Assembly: GCA_003551705.1 (NCBI GenBank)
Contig: PUNJ01000177.1
Span: forward strand, 1 to 51,879
From: Chloroflexota bacterium
GTDB lineage: Bacteria; Chloroflexota; Dehalococcoidia; UBA2247; RBG-13-53-26
Length of the DNA stretch: 51,879 nucleotides
Direction of reading: 5' to 3'
The translations under genes and the position numbers were made by a program. Shown here piece by piece: positions 42,078 through 50,905 of this stretch. Each line of letters opens with the position of its first letter. Position 1 is the stretch's first letter. The notes beneath the pieces are model-generated. The model saw only the letters and a list, made by a program, of their open reading frames with translations. It searched no databases and was not told the origin of the DNA.

Positions 42078-43244
42078 CTATTCTAGCACTATCATCCCCA
42101 GGAAGATTCCTGCCACAACCGAAGTGGCTATGGCCCCGGCCATGTTGGGGCCCATGGCATGCATCAGCAGGAAATTGCGCGGGTTTGCACGCTGGCCTTC
42201 CTTCTGGGCTACCCGGGCAGCCATGGGCACCGCCGAAACTCCTGCGGAGCCAAGCAAGGGGTTGATCTTCTCCTTCAAGAACAGGTTTACGAATTTGGCC
42301 ATCATCAGACCACCTGCTGTCGAGAGTATGAAAGCCAGGATTGCCAGACTCACGATCAGCAGGGTCTCGGTTCGCAAGAAGATCGCCGCCGGCATCAAAG
42401 CGCCAACGGTAAGACCAAGCAGGAAGGTCAAAACATCTATGAATACTCCTCCAGCTGCATCAGCCAGCCTCTTGGTCACACCGGAAACACGCAAAAGGTT
42501 TCCAAACATCAGCATGCCTACCAGCGGAGCGGACTTGGGTACCAATAACGCGGCTGTAACGAAGACGATTATTGGAAAGAGGACGACCTCGATATTCGAC
42601 ACTTGTCGTACCTGAGGTTTCATATATATGGAGCGCTCCTTTTTTGAGGTCAGCAGTCTAATGATAGGAGGTTGGATAATGGGCACCAGGGCCATATAGG
42701 CATATGCCACGAGGGTAACAGGACCCAGTATGGCGGGCGCCAGAGCTGCTGTCAGAATCACCGTGGGCGGGCCATCGGACCCGCCGATTATGCCAACCGA
42801 AGCCGCCTCTCCGAGATTGAAAAGACCCGAGAAGTAGGCAATCAGAAATACAACGAAGACCCCAAACTGGGCAGCAGCCCCGAATACAAAGGAAATGGGA
42901 CGCGCTATGGCAGGAGAGAAATCGATCATCGCTCCGACGCCAAGGAAAATCAAAAGCGGTATTAATTCGCTGGCGATACCATAGTGGAAAAGCAGGTTAA
43001 GGACACCGGTCTCTCCTTCCAGCACCTCACCAAACCCGCCGGGTGCTACAGTACCCTCGGGCGTGTAGATCATCAACCCGGCAAGGGGCAAGTTGACCAG
43101 AATGACCCCAAAGCCTATGGGAACAAGCAGGAGCGGCTCCATCTTCTTGACTATGCCTAGATAGATAAGAAGACCGCCAATAGCCAACATCAAAAGGATC
43201 TGCCAGTCCAGTAGTGCAAAAGCGCTGTCGTACAATCCGAACAT
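42078..43244 (-). CDS. oadB: Sodium ion-translocating decarboxylase, beta subunit (OadB/GcdB/MmdB)
   Basis: 388 residues, about nine to eleven helices. Diagnostic motifs: FLGVGAMIDFSP near residue 100, GIIGGSDGPPT near 155 (re-entrant loop with the Na+-coupling Asp), and GSAGVSAVPMAARVAQ near 340. The subunit couples decarboxylation of a carboxybiotin to Na+ export from the cytoplasm. The small gamma-type subunit is upstream by six bases. The carboxyltransferase and biotin-carrier subunits are absent from the window, so the substrate (oxaloacetate, glutaconyl-CoA or methylmalonyl-CoA) stays open. Confidence 0.95.
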   Translation of the reverse strand: MFGLYDSAFALLDWQILLMLAIGGLLIYLGIVKKMEPLLLVPIGFGVILVNLPLAGLMIYTPEGTVAPGGFGEVLEGETGVLNLLFHYGIASELIPLLIFLGVGAMIDFSPAIARPISFVFGAAAQFGVFVVFLIAYFSGLFNLGEAASVGIIGGSDGPPTVILTAALAPAILGPVTLVAYAYMALVPIIQPPIIRLLTSKKERSIYMKPQVRQVSNIEVVLFPIIVFVTAALLVPKSAPLVGMLMFGNLLRVSGVTKRLADAAGGVFIDVLTFLLGLTVGALMPAAIFLRTETLLIVSLAILAFILSTAGGLMMAKFVNLFLKEKINPLLGSAGVSAVPMAARVAQKEGQRANPRNFLLMHAMGPNMAGAIATSVVAGIFLGMIVLE

Positions 43245-43250
43245 GGCAGA

Positions 43251-43460
43251 TTATCCTCGCGCTGCAGACTCTTTGGAAGTCTTAGCCGTGTCCGAAGTTT
43301 GCCCCGTCTCTGCTGGGACCGCTTTCTCCCTCCGGGCAGAAGCCTTCTGCACTATGAAACCAACCAACCAGGTCACGACCGCTAGTGACGACAACACCAG
43401 GAACGTTACGCCTAGCCCACCACCGGCTATCTTGAGCCCTTCAGCATAATCGACAGACAC
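43251..43460 (-). CDS. Decarboxylase gamma-type subunit (OadG family)
   Basis: 69 residues from a GTG at 43460 with AAGGAG seven bases ahead; longer in-frame starts lack a binding site. A short N-terminus (SVDYAEGLKIAGGGLGVTF), one membrane helix (about 15-40, FLVLSSLAVVTWLVGFIV), then a charged Thr/Lys/Ser-rich C-terminal tail. This is the usual plan of OadG/MmdD subunits that bridge the beta subunit and the carboxyltransferase. It ends six bases before oadB. Low conservation makes it identifiable mainly by layout and neighbour. Confidence 0.78.
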   Translation of the reverse strand: MSVDYAEGLKIAGGGLGVTFLVLSSLAVVTWLVGFIVQKASARREKAVPAETGQTSDTAKTSKESAARG

Positions 43461-43596
43461 CTTTTTTCTCCTTCGATGAAAATGGGAGTTTCTCAAGGCA
43501 GAATTATAGAGGCTGTATAGCCAGGTAGTCAACAAAGATAAGGGGCGACGTTGCCCCCATTCGAAGCATGATACCAGTGTCTACCAGGATCGACAC

Positions 43597-44250
43597 CTAG
43601 GGGTTAACATCCCCAACGTCGTCCCAAGCACCTTCTCCCACCAGGGGGACCCAACGACATGGTCCGAGGTTTCGGTAGGTGAAATCGTCATCGTTCTTCA
43701 CTACCTGCAAGAGATCCTGCTCGTAACGAGACCCTACCGGAATAACCAGGCGACCCATGTTCTTGAGCTGGTCCAAAAGTTCTTGCGGCACCATGGGAGC
43801 ACCTGCAGCGACCACTATGGCATCATAAGGAGCGGCCTCCCGCCAGCCCAGCCTGCTCTTTGCCTCATGGACCTCTATGTTTGCATAGCCAAGTCGCCGC
43901 AGGACTGCAGCCGCCTTGTCGGCGAGGTCGCCATACCTCTCGACGGTGACGACATAGTCCGCTATGTGAGCAAGTATCGCTGCCTGGTAACCACTTCCCG
44001 TCCCCACCTCCAGGACCTTCTCTCCACCTTTCAACTCCATCGCCTGCACCATCAGGGCAATAATGAATGGTTGGGAAATAGTCTGCCCATGACCAATGGG
44101 TAAAGGTCTGTCCTCATAGGCATACTCCCGCTGTGAAGGCGGAACAAAGAGTTCACGCGGTACCTTTTCGACAGCGTCGAGAACACCCTCATCTGTGATC
44201 TCCCGGCGTAAGCTAAGTACAAGTCTTGCTCTGGCAGCAGTAAAATCCAT
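43597..44250 (-). CDS. pcm: Protein-L-isoaspartate O-methyltransferase
   Basis: 217 residues. Family motifs: VPRELFVPPSQREYAYEDRPLPIGHGQTISQPFIIALM-type region near 30-65, SAM motif I VLEVGTGSGYQAAILAH, YDAIVVAAGAPMVPQELL, GRLVIPVG and the end block CRWVPLVGEGAW. It repairs isoaspartyl damage in proteins using SAM. The ATG at 44250 is preferred; a TTG six codons upstream (44268) has no well-placed ribosome site. It is followed, on the same strand after a 136-base gap, by the OadG-type gene, and is divergent from cooC. Confidence 0.93.
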   Translation of the reverse strand: MDFTAARARLVLSLRREITDEGVLDAVEKVPRELFVPPSQREYAYEDRPLPIGHGQTISQPFIIALMVQAMELKGGEKVLEVGTGSGYQAAILAHIADYVVTVERYGDLADKAAAVLRRLGYANIEVHEAKSRLGWREAAPYDAIVVAAGAPMVPQELLDQLKNMGRLVIPVGSRYEQDLLQVVKNDDDFTYRNLGPCRWVPLVGEGAWDDVGDVNP

Positions 44251-44323
44251 CTGTATGTTTACTTCCAAGCCTTCGGCGAAGTTGCCTGCACTGTCCAGTT
44301 TGCCCCTATAATTAAGTATGACG

Positions 44324-44353
44324 TTGCATAAAGGATATGTCCATTATTATACT
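44324..44353 (+). promoter_or_regulatory. Candidate promoter of the cooC-apgM-tpiA-miaA operon
   Basis: TTGCAT (44324-44329) and TATACT (44348-44353) with an 18-base spacer lie in the divergent gap upstream of the cooC GTG at 44409, leaving a leader of about 45 bases. Confidence 0.5.
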
Positions 44354-44408
44354 AAGTTCAACCGCAGGCCTGCGCACTTGAGTCCGGCGTTCATTTGGGG
44401 AGGAAATA

Positions 44409-45191
44409 GTGAAATTAGCCGTAGCTGGGAAAGGTGGAGTTGGCAAAACCACCTTGTGTAGTCTTCTAGCAATGACTTACGCTCATGAAGGCAAGAACGT
44501 GATAGCCATCGATGCCGATCCTGACGCCAATTTGGCTTCGGCTCTGGGCATCTCGCCTGAGGAGGCCGAACAAATAGTACCGATCGTTGAATTGAAAGCC
44601 CTGATTGAGGAACGCACAGGCGCCAAGCCAGGTACCACCGGCGGCTTCTTCAAACTCAACCCAAGAGTGGACGATATTCCAGACCGATTCTCGCTCAAAA
44701 AGGACAATGTCAGATTGATGGTCATGGGGTCCGTCAAGGGCGGAGGTTCAGGGTGCGCCTGCCCCGAAAGTGCCCTCCTGCGAAGCCTCATGTCCCATCT
44801 GCTCGTGGGCAGGACCGATGTCGTGGTAATGGATATGGAGGCGGGACTCGAACATCTTGCCCGGGGAACCGCTAAGGCAGTAGATGCGTTCTTGATTGTG
44901 GTGGAACCTGGTCTGAGAAGCGTGCAGACTGCAGAGTCCATAAAGAGGCTGGCCGGCGACCTCGATGTACCACACACTTTCGTAGTTGGTTCGAAGACCA
45001 GTAATGATGGCGATCGTGCCTTTATACGCGAGAACCTGCCTGAATTCGAGATTCTGGGCTTCATCAACCGTAATCCCGAGATTGAAGAAGCTGACCGCAA
45101 AGGCGTGGGAATTTTCGAGTCCTCGCCAATAGCAGCCAGGGAGGTCAAAACCATCAAGGACAATCTAGAAATGCAACTCAACCCCACCTAG
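44409..45191 (+). CDS. cooC: CooC-type ATPase (CO dehydrogenase nickel insertion/maturation family)
   Basis: 260 residues, GTG at 44409 after GGGGAGGAAA. Deviant Walker A GKGGVGKTT (8-15), IDADPDANLASALG, the CooC hallmark Cys116-x-Cys118 in GSGCACPES that binds Ni at the dimer interface, and MDMEAGLEHLARGTA. CooC proteins deliver nickel to carbon monoxide dehydrogenase/acetyl-CoA synthase in an ATP-dependent way, which fits a Wood-Ljungdahl organism. No CODH gene is in the window; related MinD/ParA-type ATPases serve other metalloproteins. It is the first gene of a plus-strand operon with glycolytic genes. Confidence 0.87.
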   Translation: MKLAVAGKGGVGKTTLCSLLAMTYAHEGKNVIAIDADPDANLASALGISPEEAEQIVPIVELKALIEERTGAKPGTTGGFFKLNPRVDDIPDRFSLKKDNVRLMVMGSVKGGGSGCACPESALLRSLMSHLLVGRTDVVVMDMEAGLEHLARGTAKAVDAFLIVVEPGLRSVQTAESIKRLAGDLDVPHTFVVGSKTSNDGDRAFIRENLPEFEILGFINRNPEIEEADRKGVGIFESSPIAAREVKTIKDNLEMQLNPT

Positions 45192-45234
45192 ATGAATTCC
45201 CATTGCAGGAAATGTAACTGCTTTTGAACGAACC

Positions 45235-46446
45235 ATGGACAGACTGAGCGAAATAGGAAAGATATCTATCGAGTCCCCTGACAAGATAGTCATGCTGGTA
45301 CTGGACGGTCTAGGCGGACTGCCTCATCCCGATACCGGTGAAACGGAGCTTGAGACGGCCCGAACGCCGAATATGGACAACCTGGCCCATCGAAGCGTTT
45401 GCGGCCTGTTGGAGCCCATCAGCCCCGGTTTTACGCCGGGGAGCGGTCCGGGACACCTTGCCCTGTTTGGCTATGATCCGTTTGAATTTACGATCGGGAG
45501 GGGTATCCTGGAGGCACTCGGCATCGATTACCCCATGGAGGCAGGAGATATCGCCGCCCGGGGCAATTTCTGCACCGCGGACGATAAAGGTATCATCGTA
45601 GACCGGCGAGCAGGACGTATTTCTACCGAGAAAGCCGCCGAGTTATGTGACATTCTGACCGCTATTCCACTAGAGGGCGCTCAAGCACTGATCACCCCGG
45701 TACGCGGGCATCGTTTTCTCCTCGTGCTGCGGGGATCCAATCTTGGTCCGCACCTTAGCGACTCTGATCCCGGACGCAGCGGCCTGAAGCCCGAAAGGGT
45801 AAGGGCCACGGATGAGGCCAGCCGGCATGCGGCAACCCTCGTCAACACCTGGCTTGCCAAAGCCGCAGAGCTATTGCGGGATGAGCATCCGGCCAACATG
45901 GCCCTACTGCGCGGCTTCTCCCAGCACCCCGACTTACCATCCATGCAGGATGTCTACAAATTGAGGTCCGCAGCCATAGCCACATATCCCATGTACCGCG
46001 GCCTGGCCAAACTGGTAGGCATGGATGTTATCCCCGTGGCAATCGACAGTACAATCGAAGAGCAAATCGAAGTTCTGAGACGCAACTTCAACGATTATAG
46101 TTTCTTCTTTATCCATTTCAAACCAACCGACGCCGCCGGAGAGGACGGGGACTTCGAAGCCAAGGTCCGAGCCATAGAGTCCGTGGACGCCGCCCTGCCC
46201 AAGTTGCTTGACATCAACCCCGAAGTGATAATGATCACTGGGGACCACTCCACACCCGCCATTTTAAAGAGCCATAGCTGGCACCCAGTTCCCTTCTTGC
46301 TCTATTCCAAGTGGTGCCGAACCGACGAAACCTCGAAGTTCTCTGAGCGCGGTTGCGCCCGAGGAGCGCTTGGCAGAATGTCTACCTTGGACATTATGCC
46401 GCTGGGTATGGCCAACGCGCTGAAACTAGCCAAATACGGTGCCTGA
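45235..46446 (+). CDS. apgM: 2,3-bisphosphoglycerate-independent phosphoglycerate mutase (archaeal type)
   Basis: 403 residues, the ApgM length. Alkaline-phosphatase-fold motifs: VMLVLDGLGGLPHPDTG (metal-binding Asp), FTPGSGPGHLALFGYDP (catalytic Ser and metal residues), and MITGDHSTPAILKSHSWHPVPFLL at the C-terminus (metal His/Asp). It interconverts 3- and 2-phosphoglycerate. It precedes tpiA by 11 bases, so two steps of lower glycolysis/gluconeogenesis are together. The ApgM form is typical of archaea and of several anaerobic bacteria including Dehalococcoidia. Cytoplasmic. Confidence 0.95.
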   Translation: MDRLSEIGKISIESPDKIVMLVLDGLGGLPHPDTGETELETARTPNMDNLAHRSVCGLLEPISPGFTPGSGPGHLALFGYDPFEFTIGRGILEALGIDYPMEAGDIAARGNFCTADDKGIIVDRRAGRISTEKAAELCDILTAIPLEGAQALITPVRGHRFLLVLRGSNLGPHLSDSDPGRSGLKPERVRATDEASRHAATLVNTWLAKAAELLRDEHPANMALLRGFSQHPDLPSMQDVYKLRSAAIATYPMYRGLAKLVGMDVIPVAIDSTIEEQIEVLRRNFNDYSFFFIHFKPTDAAGEDGDFEAKVRAIESVDAALPKLLDINPEVIMITGDHSTPAILKSHSWHPVPFLLYSKWCRTDETSKFSERGCARGALGRMSTLDIMPLGMANALKLAKYGA

Positions 46447-46457
46447 GGAGGCCGAAA

Positions 46458-47207
46458 TTGCGAGTTCCCTTTATTGCAGGAAACTGGAAGATGAATACCA
46501 CAGTCGAAGAGGGGATCAAGCTCGTACAGGAAATGAAGGGTGACCTGGACAGAATAGAAGGTGTGGAAAAAGCTATCTGCCCTCCCTTCATCTCATTGCT
46601 GGCCATCCGCGATCTTGTAGCAGGCTCATCCATCGGCCTCGGCGCACAGAATGTATATTTCGAAGAAAAGGGGGCCTACACCGGCGAGATCTCTCCCAAC
46701 ATGCTTGCCGGTCTGTGCACCTACGTAATCATTGGACATTCTGAGAGAAGGCAGTACTTCGGTGAGACGGATGAATCAGTCAACAAGAAGGTCAAGGCCG
46801 CAATCAAGGTTGGCTTGAAGCCCATCATGTGCGTAGGCGAGAGTCTTGAGCAGGAAGAAGCGGGGCTGACTGAACAGGTTGTCAACAGCCAGGTCAAGAA
46901 AGGATTGGCCGAGATAGACAAGCCGGAATCTCTTGTTGTGGCCTATGAACCCATCTGGGCGATTGGTACCGGCAAAGCTGCCACTGGAGAGAGAGCCAAC
47001 GCCACAATAGGTCTCATTCGTGAGAACCTGGCCCACATCTACGGAAAGGACTTTGCAGAGAGTATCCGCATCCAGTATGGCGGCAGCGTTACTGCTGCAA
47101 ACGTTACCGAATTCATGTCCCAGCCGGAGATCGATGGTGCCCTGGTGGGTGGTGCCAGCTTGAAGCCTGGCGAATTTGTGACAATTGTAGCCCATACGGC
47201 GGCCTAA
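46458..47207 (+). CDS. tpiA: Triosephosphate isomerase
   Basis: 249 residues, TTG start at 46458 after GAGGAGG; longer in-frame starts run back into apgM. TIM-barrel motifs: FIAGNWKMN (catalytic Lys), GAQNVY, IGHSERRQYFGE (catalytic His), VAYEPIWAIGTGKAA (catalytic Glu and loop 6) and IQYGGSVTAANV. It interconverts DHAP and G3P. Its stop codon overlaps the start codon of miaA (TAATG), indicating translational coupling. Confidence 0.97.
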   Translation: MRVPFIAGNWKMNTTVEEGIKLVQEMKGDLDRIEGVEKAICPPFISLLAIRDLVAGSSIGLGAQNVYFEEKGAYTGEISPNMLAGLCTYVIIGHSERRQYFGETDESVNKKVKAAIKVGLKPIMCVGESLEQEEAGLTEQVVNSQVKKGLAEIDKPESLVVAYEPIWAIGTGKAATGERANATIGLIRENLAHIYGKDFAESIRIQYGGSVTAANVTEFMSQPEIDGALVGGASLKPGEFVTIVAHTAA

Positions 47208-48139
47208 TGAGGCCCCTCATCGCCATTGTCGGCCCCACTGCGGCAGGCAAGAGCGACCTCGCACTTCACCTGGCGCTATCCCTCCGGGGAGAGGTCATAA
47301 ATGCCGATAGCCGCCAGGTGTACTGTCACATGGATATCGGCACCGCCAAACCCTCCATCGAAGAACGATCAATGGTTCCTCATCACCTGTTCGACATCAT
47401 AGAACCTGATGAGCCATTCAGCCTCGCCTTGTACCAGAAGCTGGCCGGCAGAGCAATAGACGGAGTGTTGAGCCGGACCAGACTACCATTCCTGGTCGGA
47501 GGCAGCGGCCTTTACGTCTGGTCTGTCCTCGAAGGATGGACAGTGCCCGAAGTACCCCCCGATCCATCATTTCGCACAGACATGGAAGAACTGGCCAGGA
47601 AAGAAGGTGAGCGGTCTGTTTATCGACGCCTGGTGCAGGTCGATCCAGCGGCAGCAGACAAAATCGATGCCCGTAACGTGCGACGTGTTATCAGAGCCCT
47701 GGAAGTACACCGGGCAACCGGGAGGGCCTTTTCCGAGTTTCAACGTAAACAACCGCCGGACTACGATACCCTCATAATCGGCGTGACGGCCCCCCGCAGT
47801 CTGCTTTACGAGAGAATCGATCAGCGGGTCGAAGAACAAATTCGCAGGGGACTTGTGCTGGAGGTCAAAAACCTGGTAGATTCCGGTTACGGGCTCGATC
47901 TGCCGGCAATGTCGAGTCTGGGCTATAAGCAGATCGGTCAATACCTTAAAGGTGAAATGGACCTGCCGGCAGCAATACTGCGTATAAAACAAGAAACCCA
48001 CCGGCTGGTCAGGCAGCAGAATGCCTGGTTTAGACCCGACAACCCTCGCATAAACTGGTTGAGCATAGAAGAGGACTTCAAGACCAGGGCAATGGCTCTG
48101 GTGAAGGAGAGAATTGGCGAGTGGCCCGAAAGTTCGTGA
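47207..48139 (+). CDS. miaA: tRNA dimethylallyltransferase
   Basis: 310 residues. P-loop GPTAAGKSDLAL (9-20), the INADSRQVYCHMDIGTAKP segment binding DMAPP/tRNA, HHLFDIIEPDEPFSLALYQ, LVGGSGLYVWSVLEG, and LEVHRATGRAFSEFQ near 185. It adds the isopentenyl group to A37 of tRNAs reading UNN codons, such as the tRNA-Tyr and tRNA-Ser in this window. It overlaps tpiA by one base and the next gene by 19 bases. It uses DMAPP, so it depends on isoprenoid synthesis. Confidence 0.96.
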   Translation: MRPLIAIVGPTAAGKSDLALHLALSLRGEVINADSRQVYCHMDIGTAKPSIEERSMVPHHLFDIIEPDEPFSLALYQKLAGRAIDGVLSRTRLPFLVGGSGLYVWSVLEGWTVPEVPPDPSFRTDMEELARKEGERSVYRRLVQVDPAAADKIDARNVRRVIRALEVHRATGRAFSEFQRKQPPDYDTLIIGVTAPRSLLYERIDQRVEEQIRRGLVLEVKNLVDSGYGLDLPAMSSLGYKQIGQYLKGEMDLPAAILRIKQETHRLVRQQNAWFRPDNPRINWLSIEEDFKTRAMALVKERIGEWPESS

Positions 48140-49269
48140 TAGTAATCTTGCTTCTGGTATTGATAGTGGTATCCGCTCCCTGCCGGACCGCTCCTGCCCA
48201 GCTTGTGGACATCAATGGCTTCCGAATTCAGAGCGATACCAAGATAGACTTTCCCAACTACATAGAGTTTCACTTGGATGTCGAGAGCAAGGCAGCGATT
48301 TCGAAGATCACCCTCAACTATAGGGTGGACAGGCTGCAACTCATACCGGTGATGAGCGTTGCCTTCCCGGAATTCGAACCTGCCAACCGGGTGCAGACAT
48401 CCTGGCAGTGGGACCTGACCAGGACAGGAGCAGTACCTCCAGGGACCAGGGTCAACTACTGGTGGAGCATCGAGGATGATGAAGGAAGAAGCGCCAGTAC
48501 CGAGGAGACCACCTTTTGTGTACAGGACGACGCCTACCGCTGGCGACACGTTTCCGGCGACCAGATAGACCTTTACTGGTATGAGGGCAGCCAGACTTTT
48601 GCCGAGCGCCTGCTCGATGCCGCCGGGGAAGCTCTTGACAGGTTGGAGTTTGATATAGGTACCAGCCTCCAAGACAGGGCCCGCATTTATATCTATGCCA
48701 GCGTTGACCACCTGCAGGCTGCGCTGATATATCCCCAGGAATGGACGGGAGGCGTGGCTTTCACCCATTATGGGGCTATCGCCATCGCTATACACCCAGG
48801 GAACATGGATTGGGGCAAGCGAGCACTGGCCCACGAATTAGCCCACCTCGTGGTACATCAATTCGTTTTTGGCGCCTACACTGCCTACATTCCGACGTGG
48901 TTGGATGAAGGACTGGCCATGTATGCCGAAGGACCCCTCGACGACTTCCTGGACGGTATCCTGTCGGACGCAATCAAGCGCGGCGAACTCCTTTCTCTCA
49001 GAAGTCTGGCCAGCTCATTTCCGGTGCAACCCGAAGCCGCTTATCTGGCCTATGCACAGAGCTACAGTGTTGTAGATTATCTGTTAACCCAGGCCGGCGG
49101 CCGCCAAGAGATGACGGCATTGCTGCAGGCACTGAAGGACGGCCAAGATTATGAGACGGCCCTAAGGACTATCTACGACCTCACGGTTGAGCAATTGGAT
49201 GGCCGCTGGCGCCTGCACGTCAGCCATGAGCAAACGCCAGTAACTATGCTGGGGTTCGGGGTAACATGA
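48121..49269 (+). CDS. Secreted peptidase-MA-like metallopeptidase (gluzincin type)
   Basis: 382 residues, GTG at 48121 inside the end of miaA. N-terminal signal (MARKFVIVILLLVLIVVSAP) then a beta-rich domain (50-140, FHLDVESKAAISKITLNYRVD). The catalytic helix has the zinc motif HELAH (238-242) and the third ligand Glu263 in WLDEGLAMYAEG, as in peptidase-MA/M61-like proteins. No membrane anchor besides the signal is visible. It overlaps the following lipoprotein gene by four bases (ATGA). Probably outside the cell, in protein or peptide breakdown coupled to the peptide-binding lipoprotein. Confidence 0.85.
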   Translation: MARKFVIVILLLVLIVVSAPCRTAPAQLVDINGFRIQSDTKIDFPNYIEFHLDVESKAAISKITLNYRVDRLQLIPVMSVAFPEFEPANRVQTSWQWDLTRTGAVPPGTRVNYWWSIEDDEGRSASTEETTFCVQDDAYRWRHVSGDQIDLYWYEGSQTFAERLLDAAGEALDRLEFDIGTSLQDRARIYIYASVDHLQAALIYPQEWTGGVAFTHYGAIAIAIHPGNMDWGKRALAHELAHLVVHQFVFGAYTAYIPTWLDEGLAMYAEGPLDDFLDGILSDAIKRGELLSLRSLASSFPVQPEAAYLAYAQSYSVVDYLLTQAGGRQEMTALLQALKDGQDYETALRTIYDLTVEQLDGRWRLHVSHEQTPVTMLGFGVT

Positions 49270-50852
49270 GATACCGTCTGCTTATCGTTGTGATCTGCCT
49301 GGCAATAATGATGATCGCGAATGGCTGCTCCCCGCAACTGTTCGACAATGGCCATTCTTTGCCATCTTCGAATACTTTGGTGCTCTTCGAGAGCGAGCCA
49401 CAAACCCTGGACCCCGCCATGTCTCAGGAAGTAAGCTCCCATCTCTATGTCACCCACATTTTTGCCGGACTGGTGAGCCTGGACGACGACATGCAGCCGG
49501 TGCCGGAACTGGCCCACAGTTGGAACGTCTGCCCCGATTCTTTGACCTATACGTTCCACCTGCGTTCTGATGCCGCTTTCCACGACGGCCGGACAATCAC
49601 AGCCGCCGATCTCAAATACTCTTGGGAACGGGCCTGCCTGCCAGAGACAGGCTCGCCTACAGCCTCAATATATCTCAACGACATAGTCGGCGTCACCGAC
49701 ATGCTGAAAGGACGGGCCGGCAGCCTGACTGGAGTGGAGGTGTTGGGCGATCATACCTTACGTGTGACCATAAAGGCACCAAAGACCTACTTCCTTGCCA
49801 AACTGACCTATCCGGTGGCCTATGTTGTTGACAAATACAATGTAGACTCCAGCAAAGACTGGTGGCGCAAGCCAAACGGCAGTGGTCCCTTCCGCCTGAA
49901 GGACTGGGATACGGGCAAGCTTCTCCTCCTGCAGCGAAATGACCTTTACTACGGCGAGAAGGCCAAACTTGACCATGTCGCATTCCTGCTCTCAGGCGGC
50001 GTGCCCATGCGGCTGTATGAGAATGGCGAAATAGACGTCACCCATGTTTCCTTGTCAAACCTTGATCGCGTTCGAGATCCAGCCAGCCCATTTCATGCTG
50101 AGCTCAACATCTTCCCCGAATACAGCTTGATCTTCATCGGTTTCAATACCACAAAGCCTCCCTTTGATGATATCCGGATGCGGCAGGCCTTTGCCAAGGC
50201 CGTGAACAAGGACCGGCTTGCCGACAAGTTGCTGATGGGAACTGTGAAACCAGCCTACGGGATACTACCGCCCGGCATGCCGGGTTGGAGCCAGACACAG
50301 AAGTATTCGTACAATCTGGAAGCAGCCAGAAGCCTGGTACAGCAAGCCGGGTACGGACCGGAGAGTCCCATGCAGGCGGCGAACTTGACCGCTCCTGGGC
50401 AAGGTGGCTGGGTCGGCCACTGGCTGACATCCATAATTTGGGAATGGACGTCTGAGCTTGGTCTGCAGATCGGCGTAAGACAGTTGGATTCCGCCGCCTA
50501 TTTCGACCGACTCGACGCAGAACTTGACGAGATGTTCTTCTTCGGATGGGTGGCCGATTATCCCGACCCACAGAACTTCCTGGAGGTCCTCTTCGGTACA
50601 GGAAGCAAGAACAATGTGGGCGGATACAGCAACCCAGCAGTGGACGCACTGTTGACCCTGGCATCGACAGAGACTGATATCGAGGTCAGGATGGACTTAT
50701 ACCGGCAGGCAGAGATACTCGTCATGGATGAGGCCGCTTGCATCCCTCTCTGGTTCAATGAGAACCATCTACTGGTCAAGCCTTATGTAAAGGACTATAC
50801 CTTGAACCCTCTCGGCGTCCCTCGACTGGCCCAGGTGTCCTTGGTCAGATAG
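49266..50852 (+). CDS. Peptide ABC transporter substrate-binding lipoprotein (SBP_bac_5 family)
   Basis: 528 residues. The signal ends in a lipobox at Ala-Asn-Gly-Cys21. The mature part has LFESEPQTLDPAMSQEVSS, LRSDAAFHDGRTITAADLKYSWER (family signature), PNGSGPFRLKDW, FIGFNTTKPPFDDIRMRQAF and GWVADYPDPQNFLEVLFG, all typical of DppA/OppA-like receptors. It binds oligopeptides or other solutes for an ABC importer. The permease and ATPase genes are not adjacent, so it either uses a shared transporter or functions otherwise, possibly with the peptidase encoded just before it. Confidence 0.92.
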   Translation: MRYRLLIVVICLAIMMIANGCSPQLFDNGHSLPSSNTLVLFESEPQTLDPAMSQEVSSHLYVTHIFAGLVSLDDDMQPVPELAHSWNVCPDSLTYTFHLRSDAAFHDGRTITAADLKYSWERACLPETGSPTASIYLNDIVGVTDMLKGRAGSLTGVEVLGDHTLRVTIKAPKTYFLAKLTYPVAYVVDKYNVDSSKDWWRKPNGSGPFRLKDWDTGKLLLLQRNDLYYGEKAKLDHVAFLLSGGVPMRLYENGEIDVTHVSLSNLDRVRDPASPFHAELNIFPEYSLIFIGFNTTKPPFDDIRMRQAFAKAVNKDRLADKLLMGTVKPAYGILPPGMPGWSQTQKYSYNLEAARSLVQQAGYGPESPMQAANLTAPGQGGWVGHWLTSIIWEWTSELGLQIGVRQLDSAAYFDRLDAELDEMFFFGWVADYPDPQNFLEVLFGTGSKNNVGGYSNPAVDALLTLASTETDIEVRMDLYRQAEILVMDEAACIPLWFNENHLLVKPYVKDYTLNPLGVPRLAQVSLVR

Positions 50853-50905
50853 GAGGCTAGCCGGCCGTGTAGACTGTCCATAATCCTGCTCGACCAGCCA
50901 GGACA

